Source of the DNA: Skeletonema tropicum
Taxonomy: Eukaryota > Bacillariophyta > Thalassiosirophyceae > Thalassiosirales > Thalassiosiraceae
Length of the DNA stretch: 64,000 bases
NCBI GenBank assembly: GCA_037178625.1
Contig: CM074127.1
Coordinates: 496,001 to 560,000, forward strand
Direction of reading: 5' to 3'
The translations under genes were made by a program, and so were the position numbers. Below the pieces are notes generated by a model, which had not been told where the DNA came from, searched no databases, and saw only the letters and a list, made by a program, of their open reading frames with translations. Position 1 is the stretch's first letter, and each line of letters begins with the position of its first letter. Below, one piece after another: positions 53,184-63,302 of the stretch.

Positions 53184-55406
53184 ATGAAACTCGATTGGAA
53201 GCTTATACACTTAACCAATGAGAATATCTTTAATGATCGTCTCGACTGGCACAGGGGGATCCCACCTCCCCCTCCTCCTCGTGAGGATGGTGATCATGGT
53301 CATGGCCATGGGCATGGGGAAGATGAAGAGCAGCAAATCCCAAGGATCCCTATTGATTGGGACTTCTCCCACCTAGATCATATTATCGAGACGGTACTCC
53401 AACAAAAGCCTGATCACGATGTGTATCTATATGGCAGCGTTGAGAGTGCTTACGATTCTTTCCGCCCTGGAGCGGATGTTGCGGATCAAGCTCCATTTAT
53501 TGTTGCTATTACCCTGCCGACTGGCCAAGTCCCTACTCGTTTAGTTGGGAGAGTAAACAATCAAACGTCGGAGGAAAATCTTATGAGCTTCGAAGAACTC
53601 AATTATACTTGGGTTGCTGCGGAAGATCCTTCATTTGATGGGAGAGTACACTATCTTGTTTGCAACGCTGATATGTCAGCAGTACCCAATGATGAGGAAG
53701 AAGCTTTAAAGCATCAGCACTGTAGCCTCTTTGTCGTCACGCCACGTGATATAATGACTGATGCCCATGGTAGGTATATAGTTGATCATATTACGTTCTC
53801 ATTTGTTGGGCGAGAGGGGGTAGAAGAAACGGAATCTTGGAATCGAGCCGACGATGGCACACTTCGTGCTCATTTGGATATACTCGTAGGAGATTTCTTT
53901 GAGAGCTCAAGTGTGGAGGATAGGAATGTCAGTAGAGAAAGAATCAGGCAGGTAAGAAGCAAATCACAACGATGCAAAATCTATATCAATCCTATCAGTT
54001 GTGTCTCATAATTTCATCATCTTCTGCCAGGCGATGCAAGCGGAGATCGCGAGCACTCGCCAAAGGAGGGAGCAGCAGCTGAATTTGTTCTTTGGCGAAG
54101 AATTGAATTGGGATCAAGAATCTATAGAAGATCTCAGCGTGTTCAAGGTCACTCCAGTGAACTACCCTGCTTCTATCACTACCAGAGTGGATAGATACTT
54201 CAACGAATTTTCCAAGCAGCAAGCCGGGGGGCCCGTGTGCTATTCTGATCATTCGTCAATCTCAGGTGGATCACTTGTTCCTAATGTGCCAAGAAATGTT
54301 TTGGACTCTTCGTCGATGAATTTGAGCCTTTGTCTCCTACCGCCCTGCTCTTTACACTTCTTTTGGTCGACTTCCTCAAATCAACCTTCTTCCTTGACAA
54401 CTTACGTGAACTCAACATCATGAGTTCTGATGCCCCTGTCATCTTTGAAAGAGTCATTCAAACATTTGGCATTGACAGAGTCATGCAACACTTTCGCCAA
54501 GATACTAAATCACCAATGTACTCGTTCGTCAAACGAAGACTTGGAGATGTTGTGAGAAACGTTTTATGCCGCAATTTGGAAGAAGCTATCAAGAGAGCTA
54601 ATCGTGTTCCTTCCACACCCAGTGATTTTTTGCTCAACTTCATCTGGCAAAATCAAGATACTTTGAACTCGATGGCCTCTCCTGTCGTGGATAGTCTCCG
54701 TTTGGGTCAATCCAACAACGATGCTCGCTTGTCTCGCATTCGTAATCCTCGCTCACTTGAGGCAAGATTTAGTGGTAGTGTCCGTGGAGCTAGAGCTAGA
54801 GCTAGAGCAGGTGGTTTTGTTCCGATCAGCATACCTCAACTCAAGAAGTTTGTCTCGGAACGCAGCATCCCAGAATTGTTGTTGCAGCTTCTTTATGATC
54901 CGCTTTCTGAAGTTCAAGTTCCTCCGGGTGCTCGTGATGATGATCACGACCCGGAGCCAAGAGACTGCTTGAAGGCAGCAATCCTTGCAGCACCTGACGA
55001 AATACTGAGCCCAACTGGAAAGCAACGCGTGGATGCTACTTTCCCTGAGCATGAAATCTCCATTGAGAAGGCTAGGTCCTTGCTCAGCAGTAAGGTGAAG
55101 ACGATACGCTTGAAAGAGATAAAGCAAAACGTCCATTCTCATGCCATGAACTCCGATGACGTCATGGTGGGTGTTTTCCACCATGACCCACTGAAACATT
55201 GTGTACTTATTGATGGCAGGAATGGTTCTGGATACATCACTGACCCAGCAACCAGCTACAAGAAGGGACTCGTTCGATCAAAGCGTACCTTGAATAAGCT
55301 TGGGATCAACAAATTCCGCCACTTGTTTGTCCTGAAGAGAGTCGAATTGAGTCGCAAGAATAGGGTAAGTTCGGCTAAGAGCCACGGGCTTCCCTTTCTG
55401 CCATAA
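53184..55406 (+). CDS. two-exon protein, possible papain-like C-terminal domain, one frameshift
   Basis: Exon 1 is 53184-53951; a GTAAGA...TGCCAG intron (53952-54030, phase 0) joins it to 54031. A frame change at about 54290-54330 leads into the second long frame ending at 55406. Total is about 700 residues. The N-terminus has a proline run and an HGHGHGHG tract (possible metal binder). The C-terminus has PRDCLKAAILAAP (helix after a Cys), HDPLKHCVLIDGRNG (His) and YITDPATSY (Asp). This Cys-His-Asp order and wording resemble papain-fold peptidases, but the family is not identified. The intron lacks the dyad found at 35-43 kb. The frameshift may be real decay or an error. Confidence 0.5.
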
Positions 55407-55409
55407 GTA

Positions 55410-55872
55410 AAATCGGAAAATGATTCAAAATCGGTACCTTGAGGTGTCTGATCTGCCTTCAAGGCAATATTTACACAGATATATGTTAGATAGAGTCATA
55501 AAAATAAATCACATCCTTTGTCACAATGAGCTTATAAACCATCCATACCTACTTGAACCAGTGACATTCAACGTTGTGATACAGACTAATCAGTACTACT
55601 GCGATAACATCAACTAATAATAAAAATTACATGGTACGTGTACAAAGACAAGGATAAAGATTGGTGAGCAGTGAATGATCGTGTAAGCGAATGAGACGTT
55701 CCGTGCTACGCGAAACGTTCCCCGTGAGTTGTAAGCTTACACTTGCGATTCATAAAGCTAAGTCTCCCCAGAAACCTCCTCTCATCAATAATTATTGTGC
55801 ACTGATGTGGGAAATATATCAAGTCGTTGAAAAGTTGAATCCTCCTGTATAAAGGTAATATCTTTGTGGCTT
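55410..55872. other. intergenic stretch, nothing recognised
   Basis: Short frames only, no repeat of note. Confidence 0.35.
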
Positions 55873-56702
55873 GTCCTGCTGACAACAATAGATATCTTCA
55901 AATGACCAGTCTCTTCATCGTTGCCCCCTTCGAAGTAGAGAAGAGAAGTCTTGCCATTGTTTGTAGGTAAGATGCGACGACTCAAGCGCAAGTCAAGTTC
56001 CACCATGAAGGTGAATGTGAATATGAGGGTGGGGCTGGGGCTGGGATGCCATCTCTTGCGTTTCAGAACGTCCTTGAAGGCAAAACGTGCGACCCCATGG
56101 AGCACGAATTGACAGTGGGACTCATAGTGGATATGGATGCTTCGTAAGAAAGGAGGAGTGAAGAATTGGGTTGGTTTGGTTACAGCAAACAGAAGAGAGA
56201 TGCGGCTCATGATGAACAAGCGTATGAATACGAGTATGTACAGTCCCCTCCCGGCCCTGGATCCGATTGTGATCGTCCCCTGAAATGTAATTGTGGCAAC
56301 AATGAATATAATCTTTTCACTGGGAGCTTTGAAACTGCATTTGTACCAGCCAGCGGTGCAGCGGCAGGTGAAGATCAATCTAAACCAGAGCCAGAGATAT
56401 TTCTCGCAACTTGAACATGTTGTGTCAATCCGGTACTCGACTTGTCCGATCACCTCAACGAGAGAAATGTTCACACCTATATACTGCGTAAGTGACTGTG
56501 CAGGTGCGTTGCTTCTGATTATGTACAACTCAAAAGAAGAGCTAATACTGATTGTTCTTCTTGAAAAGAACAGTCTTGAAAAGAACGGTTGTAGTTGCTT
56601 TCATTTGTGAATAGCGGGCAAACTGACGCTGACGTCCCAGCCTCACAATCAACTATCACAAGGTAGGATTGCATTTATCAGATGTTGTTTCTCTCTCGAT
56701 CT
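55873..56702. repeat. mosaic repeat block R2, copy 3
   Basis: Near-identical to 50129-50962. Here R2 precedes R3, while at 49.6-51 kb R3 precedes R2, as if both come from a former R3-R2-R3-R2 tandem array. Confidence 0.85.
55972..56414 (+). pseudogene. duplicated gene fragment of unknown family, copy B
   Basis: Same as 50249-50683 but without its frameshift: after the TAA the frame stays open through GWFGYSKQKRDAAHDEQ, EYEYVQSPPGPGSDCDRP, CNCGNNEYNLFTGSFETAF to FLAT. This copy is closer to the ancestral coding state; the TAA is shared. Confidence 0.45.
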
Positions 56703-56713
56703 AGATCTAGAGC

Positions 56714-57252
56714 CTTCGATTCTTTCGGTAGTCATCCAATCATAAGATCTCAGGAAGAAGCTCTCTAGCAACTTTCTATCTTTCATCTTCGTGTCGCTCT
56801 CCGCTGTGGCAGCTCGCGCCCACGCAACTATTCACTTTCAGTTTGTCCGCACGGTGGCAGGCTCAGCTAGGCCTCTAGCTCTAGAGAGGTAGGGGGCAAT
56901 TTCACGAGAGACAACGCTTGATACGATATGTTAGTTGCTCGACTGTAACACAGCACTTGGCGGCATTAGGTCATAAACCAAGCTATAGCATAGCTTGTAG
57001 AGATAGATGTGTCACGTCTATGCAATCCTGATCTGCTTCTATGCTATCGTATCGTAGGCAAGTGTTTTGGGCCACTACGCTACAAGCGGCTCATTGCTAC
57101 AGTGACATCGTTTGATACGATAGATGAAGTATCATCAGGAGCATTGGCTAATGCCTCTCCAACACACAAGACTGTACCTTACGCTGAAGAATCTTGACCT
57201 CCTTACTACTTTCAAAGCACACAGACTCAGCACATTCTACGGGCTTGTCCTG
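56714..57252. repeat. mosaic repeat block R3, copy 2
   Basis: Matches 49640-50151. Followed at 57252-57310 by a block also present at 51911-51970 (ATTTTGAATTATGTCATAGA, ending in CACT repeats). Confidence 0.85.
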
Positions 57253-57318
57253 CATTTTGAATTATGTCATAGATCTAAGCGTGGTAAAGCTAAAGAACTC
57301 ACTCACTCACTCACTCTC

Positions 57319-57402
57319 TAGTGGCTCAGTGGTACGACTTTCGTTTATGATCAGCAAAAGTACATCAACGAGCTCGCAGGTTCGGTTCCCAACCTCGGAA
57401 AG
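57319..57402 (+). repeat. tRNA-like pol III head (A and B boxes)
   Basis: TGGCTCAGTGG fits the A box (TRGCNNARYNGG) and GGTTCGGTTCC fits the B box (GGTTCGANTCC), about 55 bases apart. A proper cloverleaf does not form: the T-stem does not pair in register and the D-stem is broken. It is probably a tRNA-derived SINE head or tRNA relic. The first 45 bases recur in reverse at about 57571-57614. Confidence 0.45.
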
Positions 57403-57792
57403 TGTTTATCCAGTGGCACTTCGCGCCAGATGCGCGACCGAGCGCACGCACAGATTGCGTGTCGAATAGAAGCGTTCCACAAGTCGCTAGCGTTTAGGGC
57501 CAAACAGCCCGGAAGCACTCAAAGCGTGCGTACTACCAGCCAGAAGCATGAGTAGTGCCTGCTCCTTGATGTACTTTTGCTGATCATATGCGAAAGTCGT
57601 ACCACTGAGCCAAAGTGTTTATCCAGTGGCACTTCGCGCCAGATGCGCGACCGAGCGCACGCACAGATTGCGTGTCGAATAGAAGCGTTCCACAAGTCGC
57701 TAGCGTTTAGGGCCAAACAGCCCGGAAGCACTCAAAGCGTGCGTACTACCAGCCAGAAGCATGAGTAGTGCCTGCTCCTTGATGTACTTTTG
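57400..57792. repeat. tandem direct repeat, ~215-bp spacing
   Basis: The block AGTGTTTATCCAGTGGCACT through CGTACTACCAGCCAGAAGCA to TTGATGTACTTTTGCT occurs at 57402-57585 and 57616-57793, nearly identical. Confidence 0.85.
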
Positions 57793-57795
57793 CTA

Positions 57796-58974
57796 TGACA
57801 CTATTCCGAGCGAGAAAACCGCGATAAGTTTTGGTTCTAAGCAGGAATTGGACCATTTCATTCGTCAATGAGTACTTCAAGGACACTTTTCCGAGCGAGA
57901 ATCAGCAATAATAATTACTCCGAGTCACCTATGTAATCCTCTCCAGTCAAAAGTACTATGCAAATACTCTAGAGAATGAGAAAGCACTAATCTGTATTCT
58001 CATGCTAGATAGATGAATTTCATTATCTACGATATACTTTTACTTATCTTTTACTTTTACGTATTACTTGTACGACAATTCAATCTGTTTTGGTCTTGGG
58101 GGCGAGGAACCCGACAGATTTTTGGAAAATTAACACGTCACCTATGATTACAGTACCTACTGCAGACGACTTCATAACACCTGCCCACATAATTTTTCAC
58201 AGAATCAAATTCTACCGTAAGCTACAGGGCACACCATGATGAAGGCCTCTCGACAACCAATCTCCGCCGTTTCCTCCTCCTATGCCAAGAGTAAGGAAGA
58301 CTACTGCCGACAAAACCCCCAAGATCAAGATGTCGACAGCCCCACTGAAGAAATCCATCCCACCTTGAAAGTTGAAGACCCATTTCTCTATTACTCAAAT
58401 GACAGAGTAAGGATGAGAGAACTCCGTCTTCAAGACGTGAATGACGACTCGCCCGATCACGGATCGTCCTCTAGCTCGCTGTCAGCCCAACAGCAGTCGA
58501 CGGCCACCTGAATGAGAAAGACAAGGATAACGTTTGAGCTACACCCGCATCTGTTACTTGAAGACTTGATGGAAGACCTTTTTGATGATGTCTCCTTCGA
58601 CTTTGGTGTCACTCTTGATGCATCTCTTCTTGCTGACGAGCAGGATTCGGGCGCGATGTCATGAATGGGTTGAAACAGATAATTTTGGGCTCATATTTGA
58701 ACAAAGAAGAAGTGTAGGGAAAGCTGCCGTGCAATATGGTGAACGATGGACTCGGTACAAAGGGACATGGTAATGGTAGATATACGTATTTGTACGATAA
58801 ACGCTATTTAGAAGTAACGACTTAACTTCAGTGTTTTAGAAGCATTGCATAAATCTTACCTCTTCCACTTACATAGATTGTATCCACTCTGCAACGTCGC
58901 AACAACTCTTCCTCTCCTCAAAAAAATACATAGTTACACCCCTCCATATGCAAATTTAGGACGAGGCACGAGGA
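57796..58974. repeat. duplicated unit carrying the orphan gene, copy 1
   Basis: Begins ACACTATTCCGAGCGAGAAA. Virtually identical to 63303 onward (one difference in the first 140 bases: CAGCAATAA versus CAGCGATAA), and more distantly to 58970-60030. Confidence 0.85.
58236..58664 (+). pseudogene. diatom-type orphan protein, copy 1, truncated by nonsense mutation
   Basis: Identical to copy 2 up to residue 91, where TGT GTG is replaced by TGA ATG, ending the protein at 58511. Beyond the stop, the same frame stays open to the usual end (58664), so the stop is recent. The lost part carries the conserved RKTR-T-FELHP segment. Confidence 0.75.
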
Positions 58975-60030
58975 CACTATTCCAAGCGAGAATCAGCGAT
59001 AATAATAACTCCGAGTCACCTAATCCTACTCCTGTATAATACTATGCAAATACTCTAGAGAATGAGAAAGTACATGACTTATTAAAATTTCTGTTACAAA
59101 TGTGTATGCTAGATCGATTTAATTATTGTATCCTACTCCGATACTTATCTTCTATACTTTCACGTATCGCTTGCATGACAATTCAATCTGTTTTGCGAGG
59201 AACCCGACAGGTGTTATTTACACATTCTTTCATGTGCCCTGATTTACACTACTTCACCTACGATTACAATACTGCAGACGACTTCAATCCAGCATAAATT
59301 GATTATGTATTCACTTCTCTCTAGCCAACATAAATTAATCAAATCACAGGATCAAATTCTACCGTAAGCTACAGGGCACACCATGATGAAGGCCTCTCGA
59401 CAACCAATCTCCGCCGTTTCCTCCTCCTATGCCAAGAGTAAGGAAGACTACTGCCGACAAAACCCCCAAGATCAAGATGTCGACAGCCCCACTGAAGAAA
59501 TTCATCCCACCTTGAAAGTTGAAGACCCATTTCTCTATTACTCAAATGACAGAGTAAGGATGAGAGAACTCCGTCTTCAAGACGTGAATGACGACTCGCC
59601 CGATCACGGATCGTCCTCTAGCTCGCTGTCAGCCCAACAGCAGTCGACGGCCACCTGTGTGAGAAAGACCAGGATAACGTTTGAGCTACACCCGCATCTG
59701 CTACTTGAAGACTTGATGGAAGACCTTTTTGATGATGTCTCCTTCGACTTTGGTGTCACTCTTGATGCATCTCTTCTTGCTGACGAGCAGGATTCGGGCG
59801 CGATGCCATGAATGGGTTGAAACAGATAATTTTGGGCTCGTATTTGAACAAAGAAGAAGTGTAGGGATAGCTGCCGTGCAATCACGGGAAGATGGACTCG
59901 GTAGAAAGTCTGCCTCTCTATAGGACATGGTAATGGTAGATGTATACGTATTTGTACGATAAACGCTATTTAGAAGTAACGACTTAACTTCAGTGTTTTA
60001 GAAGCGTTGCATAAGGTCCCGCTCGAATAA
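58970..60030. repeat. duplicated unit carrying the orphan gene, copy 2
   Basis: Begins ACACTATTCCAAGCGAGAAT; shares promoter, gene and 3' region with copy 1, but is shorter and more diverged upstream of the gene. Confidence 0.8.
59383..59811 (+). CDS. diatom-type orphan protein, copy 2 (intact)
   Basis: 142 residues, starting MMKASRQPISAV. Conserved-looking blocks are DPFLYYSNDRVRMRELRLQ (about 50-68) and RKTRITFELHPHLLLEDLM (about 94-112), the latter followed by an acidic, hydrophobic tail (EDLFDDVSFDFG). I have seen this 'YYSND-x-x-RM ... K-R-x-SFE-hP' pairing only in diatom proteins of unknown role (recollection). No signal peptide or membrane segment; Ser- and Gln-rich linkers suggest a disordered regulatory protein. 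This is the only full-length copy in the window. Confidence 0.7.
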   Translation: MMKASRQPISAVSSSYAKSKEDYCRQNPQDQDVDSPTEEIHPTLKVEDPFLYYSNDRVRMRELRLQDVNDDSPDHGSSSSSLSAQQQSTATCVRKTRITFELHPHLLLEDLMEDLFDDVSFDFGVTLDASLLADEQDSGAMP

Positions 60031-60680
60031 TCTGCAAATGAAATGGAGGAGGTAGGGTGGGCTACCATCTGTAACTGTAATCATCGGCCATCTATGATCG
60101 GCTGCGGTCTCAGAAAAGCGACTGCCTGCTTGAAGGCGCCGGCGATGTGTGTGGGTGACGCCTCCCACGATAGCGGCCGGACGACGGAGGGCGGAGAGTT
60201 GGCCGACATGTGGTGGTTTGATAGTGAATATGTTGACGTTGACGGTGTTCTCGATTAAAAATTATGATCACAGCAAGCTTGCACACGGCACTTGTGGCTT
60301 GCGACAGCATTTCCCATGCATCGATGATAAATGGATGGCTGTAAGAGCTCTTCAATGCAGAGCTTTTGTACGGCATGATTGAATGAACGGCAGTAAGATG
60401 ATGCTGTCGCGGCGGGCTCCTCGATTGATTTGATTGAGCTCTTTTTGTGATTTTTTGCACTTTCACTTACATGGACTTTGTGCGGAAAGTTGAGTACCGC
60501 GAGTGACAAAAGCTATGTTCAAGTTGAACTACATCACATTTTCGAGGCACAATCTAAGTATAAGTACCGTGTAATCAGTAATCCATTCATAGTGATTCTG
60601 TCTCTGTGTAGTCAGTCCTCTCCTGCGCTAAGATGACGAGTAATAAGTACATATCATAGAGTGATTGGAAGGATAAATAG
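60031..60680. other. stretch with no supported gene
   Basis: A 71-codon plus frame (60043-60258) has no motif and no repeat support. Confidence 0.3.
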
Positions 60681-61244
60681 CCTGACATCTGAGCAAGACT
60701 AAGACGCTTAGAAGAAGGAAGATATCCACGAAGCTTTGGCTGCTGCGTACAATGCACGCTATATAAGTGTGTGTGAGAGAGATACAGAATCCAAGGCGAA
60801 AGTCTATTCTAAAGACATTGCACTGTAGCTCTAAGTAGTGTTCTAGAGCACTTCGCTTCACTTCACTTCACTGCTTGAGAGAAGTCGCGATGGCGATGGA
60901 GAAGCTGCGTTGTGGTCTCATCGTACGTCTGCCACAACATGATATTGACATGAAGGAAAAGCACATCTTTATCTTTCATATTCATCTGGATGACTGAAGA
61001 TATGTACCTAGACGGACGATGAGACCACAGCGCAACTTCTCTCATGAAGTGAAATGTAGCGAAGTACTCTAGAGCACTACTTAATATATAGAGCTACAGT
61101 GCAATGTCTTTAGAATTAGGCGTTCGCCTTGATTGGCGCCTGTATATCTCTCTTGCCGTGCATTGTACAATACGCAGCAGCCCAAGCTTCGTGAACGTGA
61201 ATATCTTTCTTCTAAGCATCTTAGCCTCAGACTCAGATGTCAGA
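60681..61244. repeat. long imperfect foldback (arms ~240-255 bp)
   Basis: The left arm (60681-60935) and right arm (61008-61244) are inverted copies. Matching blocks include CCTGACATCTGAG / CTCAGATGTCAG, GAAGAAGGAAGATAT / ATATCTTTCTTC, CATTGCACTGTAGCTCTAA / GAGCTACAGTGCAATG, and GTGGTCTCATCGT / ACGATGAGACCAC. The loop is about 70 bases. A transcript would form a long hairpin. It is a foldback element or small-RNA precursor; no coding. Confidence 0.8.
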
Positions 61245-61249
61245 CTCTA

Positions 61250-61960
61250 ACTGAGGAAAGTTAACCTTCTCAACCTTTGAACCACAACCGGCCAAAGTGG
61301 ATACGAATCTGCTGTTGAAATCTGTGGCAACCAAAGCAACTTGTTCAAATGTCAAATTCATTTCCATTTGCGTACTACCCTGCGTGCCTCAATCCAGTTG
61401 TGTTAATCGTCTTGGTGGACGGGATACGTCCTTTACCTTTATCATCTTCTCTCCAATTATTGCTGAGGCTGAGACTGAGCGATAGGGATAGGCTGAGACT
61501 GATAATGATAAATTCACCCGCCTCAAATACACTTGCATGTGTGCATCTTTTCCTCATTCGATATAAGCCGTTCCCTTCGACCTCATCTTCAAAAATTTTG
61601 CCACAGCCAGCAGCTCTTTTTGTCTGCACCAGAGGCAATGTTCTAATCTAATGACTTCTCCGGCAGCAGCTGTCCTTAATTTATACACTCGTGACGCAGA
61701 CGCAGACGGCAGGTTAAATGAATGGGATATAGCATGAGTAGTGGATTTACCCAGAGTTTTCCATTAGAATCCTTACTGAGTTCTTGGACAGAAAACCATT
61801 TCGTATCATACCCCAAGATGTATTGAGTGATAGCGGACGATCCCAGCCAAATGTCATGGATTCACCAGCCGATCATTTGACGGCTGTGAATCATAAATAA
61901 TAATAACACATCGTACGAACAACACAGGTTAGAACAATAATATACTAACCATTCACTAAC
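61250..61960. other. intergenic stretch, nothing recognised
   Basis: Contains a CTGAGACTGAGCGATAGGGA-type simple repeat at about 61465-61505. No gene supported. Confidence 0.35.
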
Positions 61961-62434
61961 ATGGCGTCTGAATTGATCGTAGACATCCCTCCCAAACACA
62001 ACCGTGACGTTGTGCGATTTGCCGAAACAGCACAGCTTCAAATAGTTGATCGACACGAAGACAAAAACGAGCTGTGGTATACCAAGACAGAATACAGCTC
62101 AATGAAACGTAACATCATGCGAGATGTCCTCCAAGCTCGTGCTGGAGATTATTCGGATTCCGAAGAAGAGAGTGGCTTCTGGATTGGTATTGCTCATCTA
62201 CTCACACCGGCCTGTATGCTCGAGGTGCAGGCTTGCAGACATCGATGCGTACTTGCAGTCCTCGCAGAGCAGGCGAGACAGGACCCTTCTGAAAGTTTGA
62301 GATGGGACGATATTGCACTTGCTTCGTTAGCCGTAACAAGAAAGGCTGTATTGAGAGCGACGATGCTCGGTAGGCTTAACCAGGATTCCAATAAAGAATA
62401 TTGTCACATCGAAATGTCAGTACTCTGGACATAA
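61961..62434 (+). CDS. diatom-type orphan protein (RxFAE / WY-x-K-x-EY type)
   Basis: 157 residues starting MASELIVDIPP. Features: VRFAE near residue 22, ELWYTKTEYSSMKRNIMRDV (about 37-56), then GIAHLLTPACMLEVQACRHR, CVLAVLAEQARQ and ALASLAVTRKAVLRATMLG. The order 'V+F ... LWY-x-+-EY ... GLEHLL-type block ... VL-x-EQ-x-+Q ... IA-x-x-S' is a pattern I associate with a large stramenopile/diatom family of unknown function (recollection). Soluble, helical, no targeting peptide. The ATG follows an A-rich, CACTAAC leader. Confidence 0.65.
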   Translation: MASELIVDIPPKHNRDVVRFAETAQLQIVDRHEDKNELWYTKTEYSSMKRNIMRDVLQARAGDYSDSEEESGFWIGIAHLLTPACMLEVQACRHRCVLAVLAEQARQDPSESLRWDDIALASLAVTRKAVLRATMLGRLNQDSNKEYCHIEMSVLWT

Positions 62435-63300
62435 GTGAGCATCCGGAAGCCTTTTGAACATGCATGTTTCACATTTCCGGTCGAATTCAGATATCGGCGA
62501 TTTAGTCGGTATTGTATTGTGCCCAATGATTCTCGCATCCTCCGCTCAACGCAATGATGCTTCACCCTTCACCGCAAATGATGGTTCACGCGTAGAAAAT
62601 CAATGTAATTACAATTTTAATTTACATTATTATTGTCATCCTTATTAGTTGGGACAATATTCTCTAGGGTCATGCGCATTATCATCATAATCGCTGTACA
62701 ATAACAATGATGACAGATAATAGTACAAGTTAGAATATGCAAGAGTGCTCGACGAATTGAGCTTGTATGAAAATCTCGGCTTTATATGTGTACGAAAGCC
62801 ATTATCATAGCAGATACACTGCAGAAGCTTCATCTTTGTCATCTTCATTGAAGTCGAGCTCCGGCGAGATTTCCAGCCCAAATAAGAAGAGATGGGTGTT
62901 AGAATAGACGATATAGGAGTTTGTCCCAGCGGTAGTCATACCGGGACCACTTACTCCTTACTGACATGTTCTAGCTCGACTCTCGACGGCACGTCGACCA
63001 ACGCTCTTGTCCCCCTTAACACAATAGAAGTAAATAGTAAAACCCCCTTTACTTTGTGGTGTTGTTCCATATAACGTACGTCTAAGCAGACGGTTGGAAC
63101 GGCATCCACTAAACACTTCTATTACCGTAATTGTAACAATGGGCTACTATCTACACAAATCCTTTATTGCTAGTGGAAAAAGTATGCAGAAGTATGCAGG
63201 GTTATTTAAGGTGGAACAGAACTAACTTCAAGTACTATTCCTAACGTACAATCGCTTTTTAGAAGGAGTTAACCTTACTATCTCATGCAATGTCAGTTCA
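62435..63300. other. intergenic stretch, nothing recognised
   Basis: Only short frames; AT-rich. Ends where the third copy of the orphan-gene unit begins. Confidence 0.35.
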
Positions 63301-63302
63301 AT

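Noticed and set aside
57319..57402. A functional tRNA gene
   Set aside because: A and B boxes are present but T-stem and D-stem do not pair properly.
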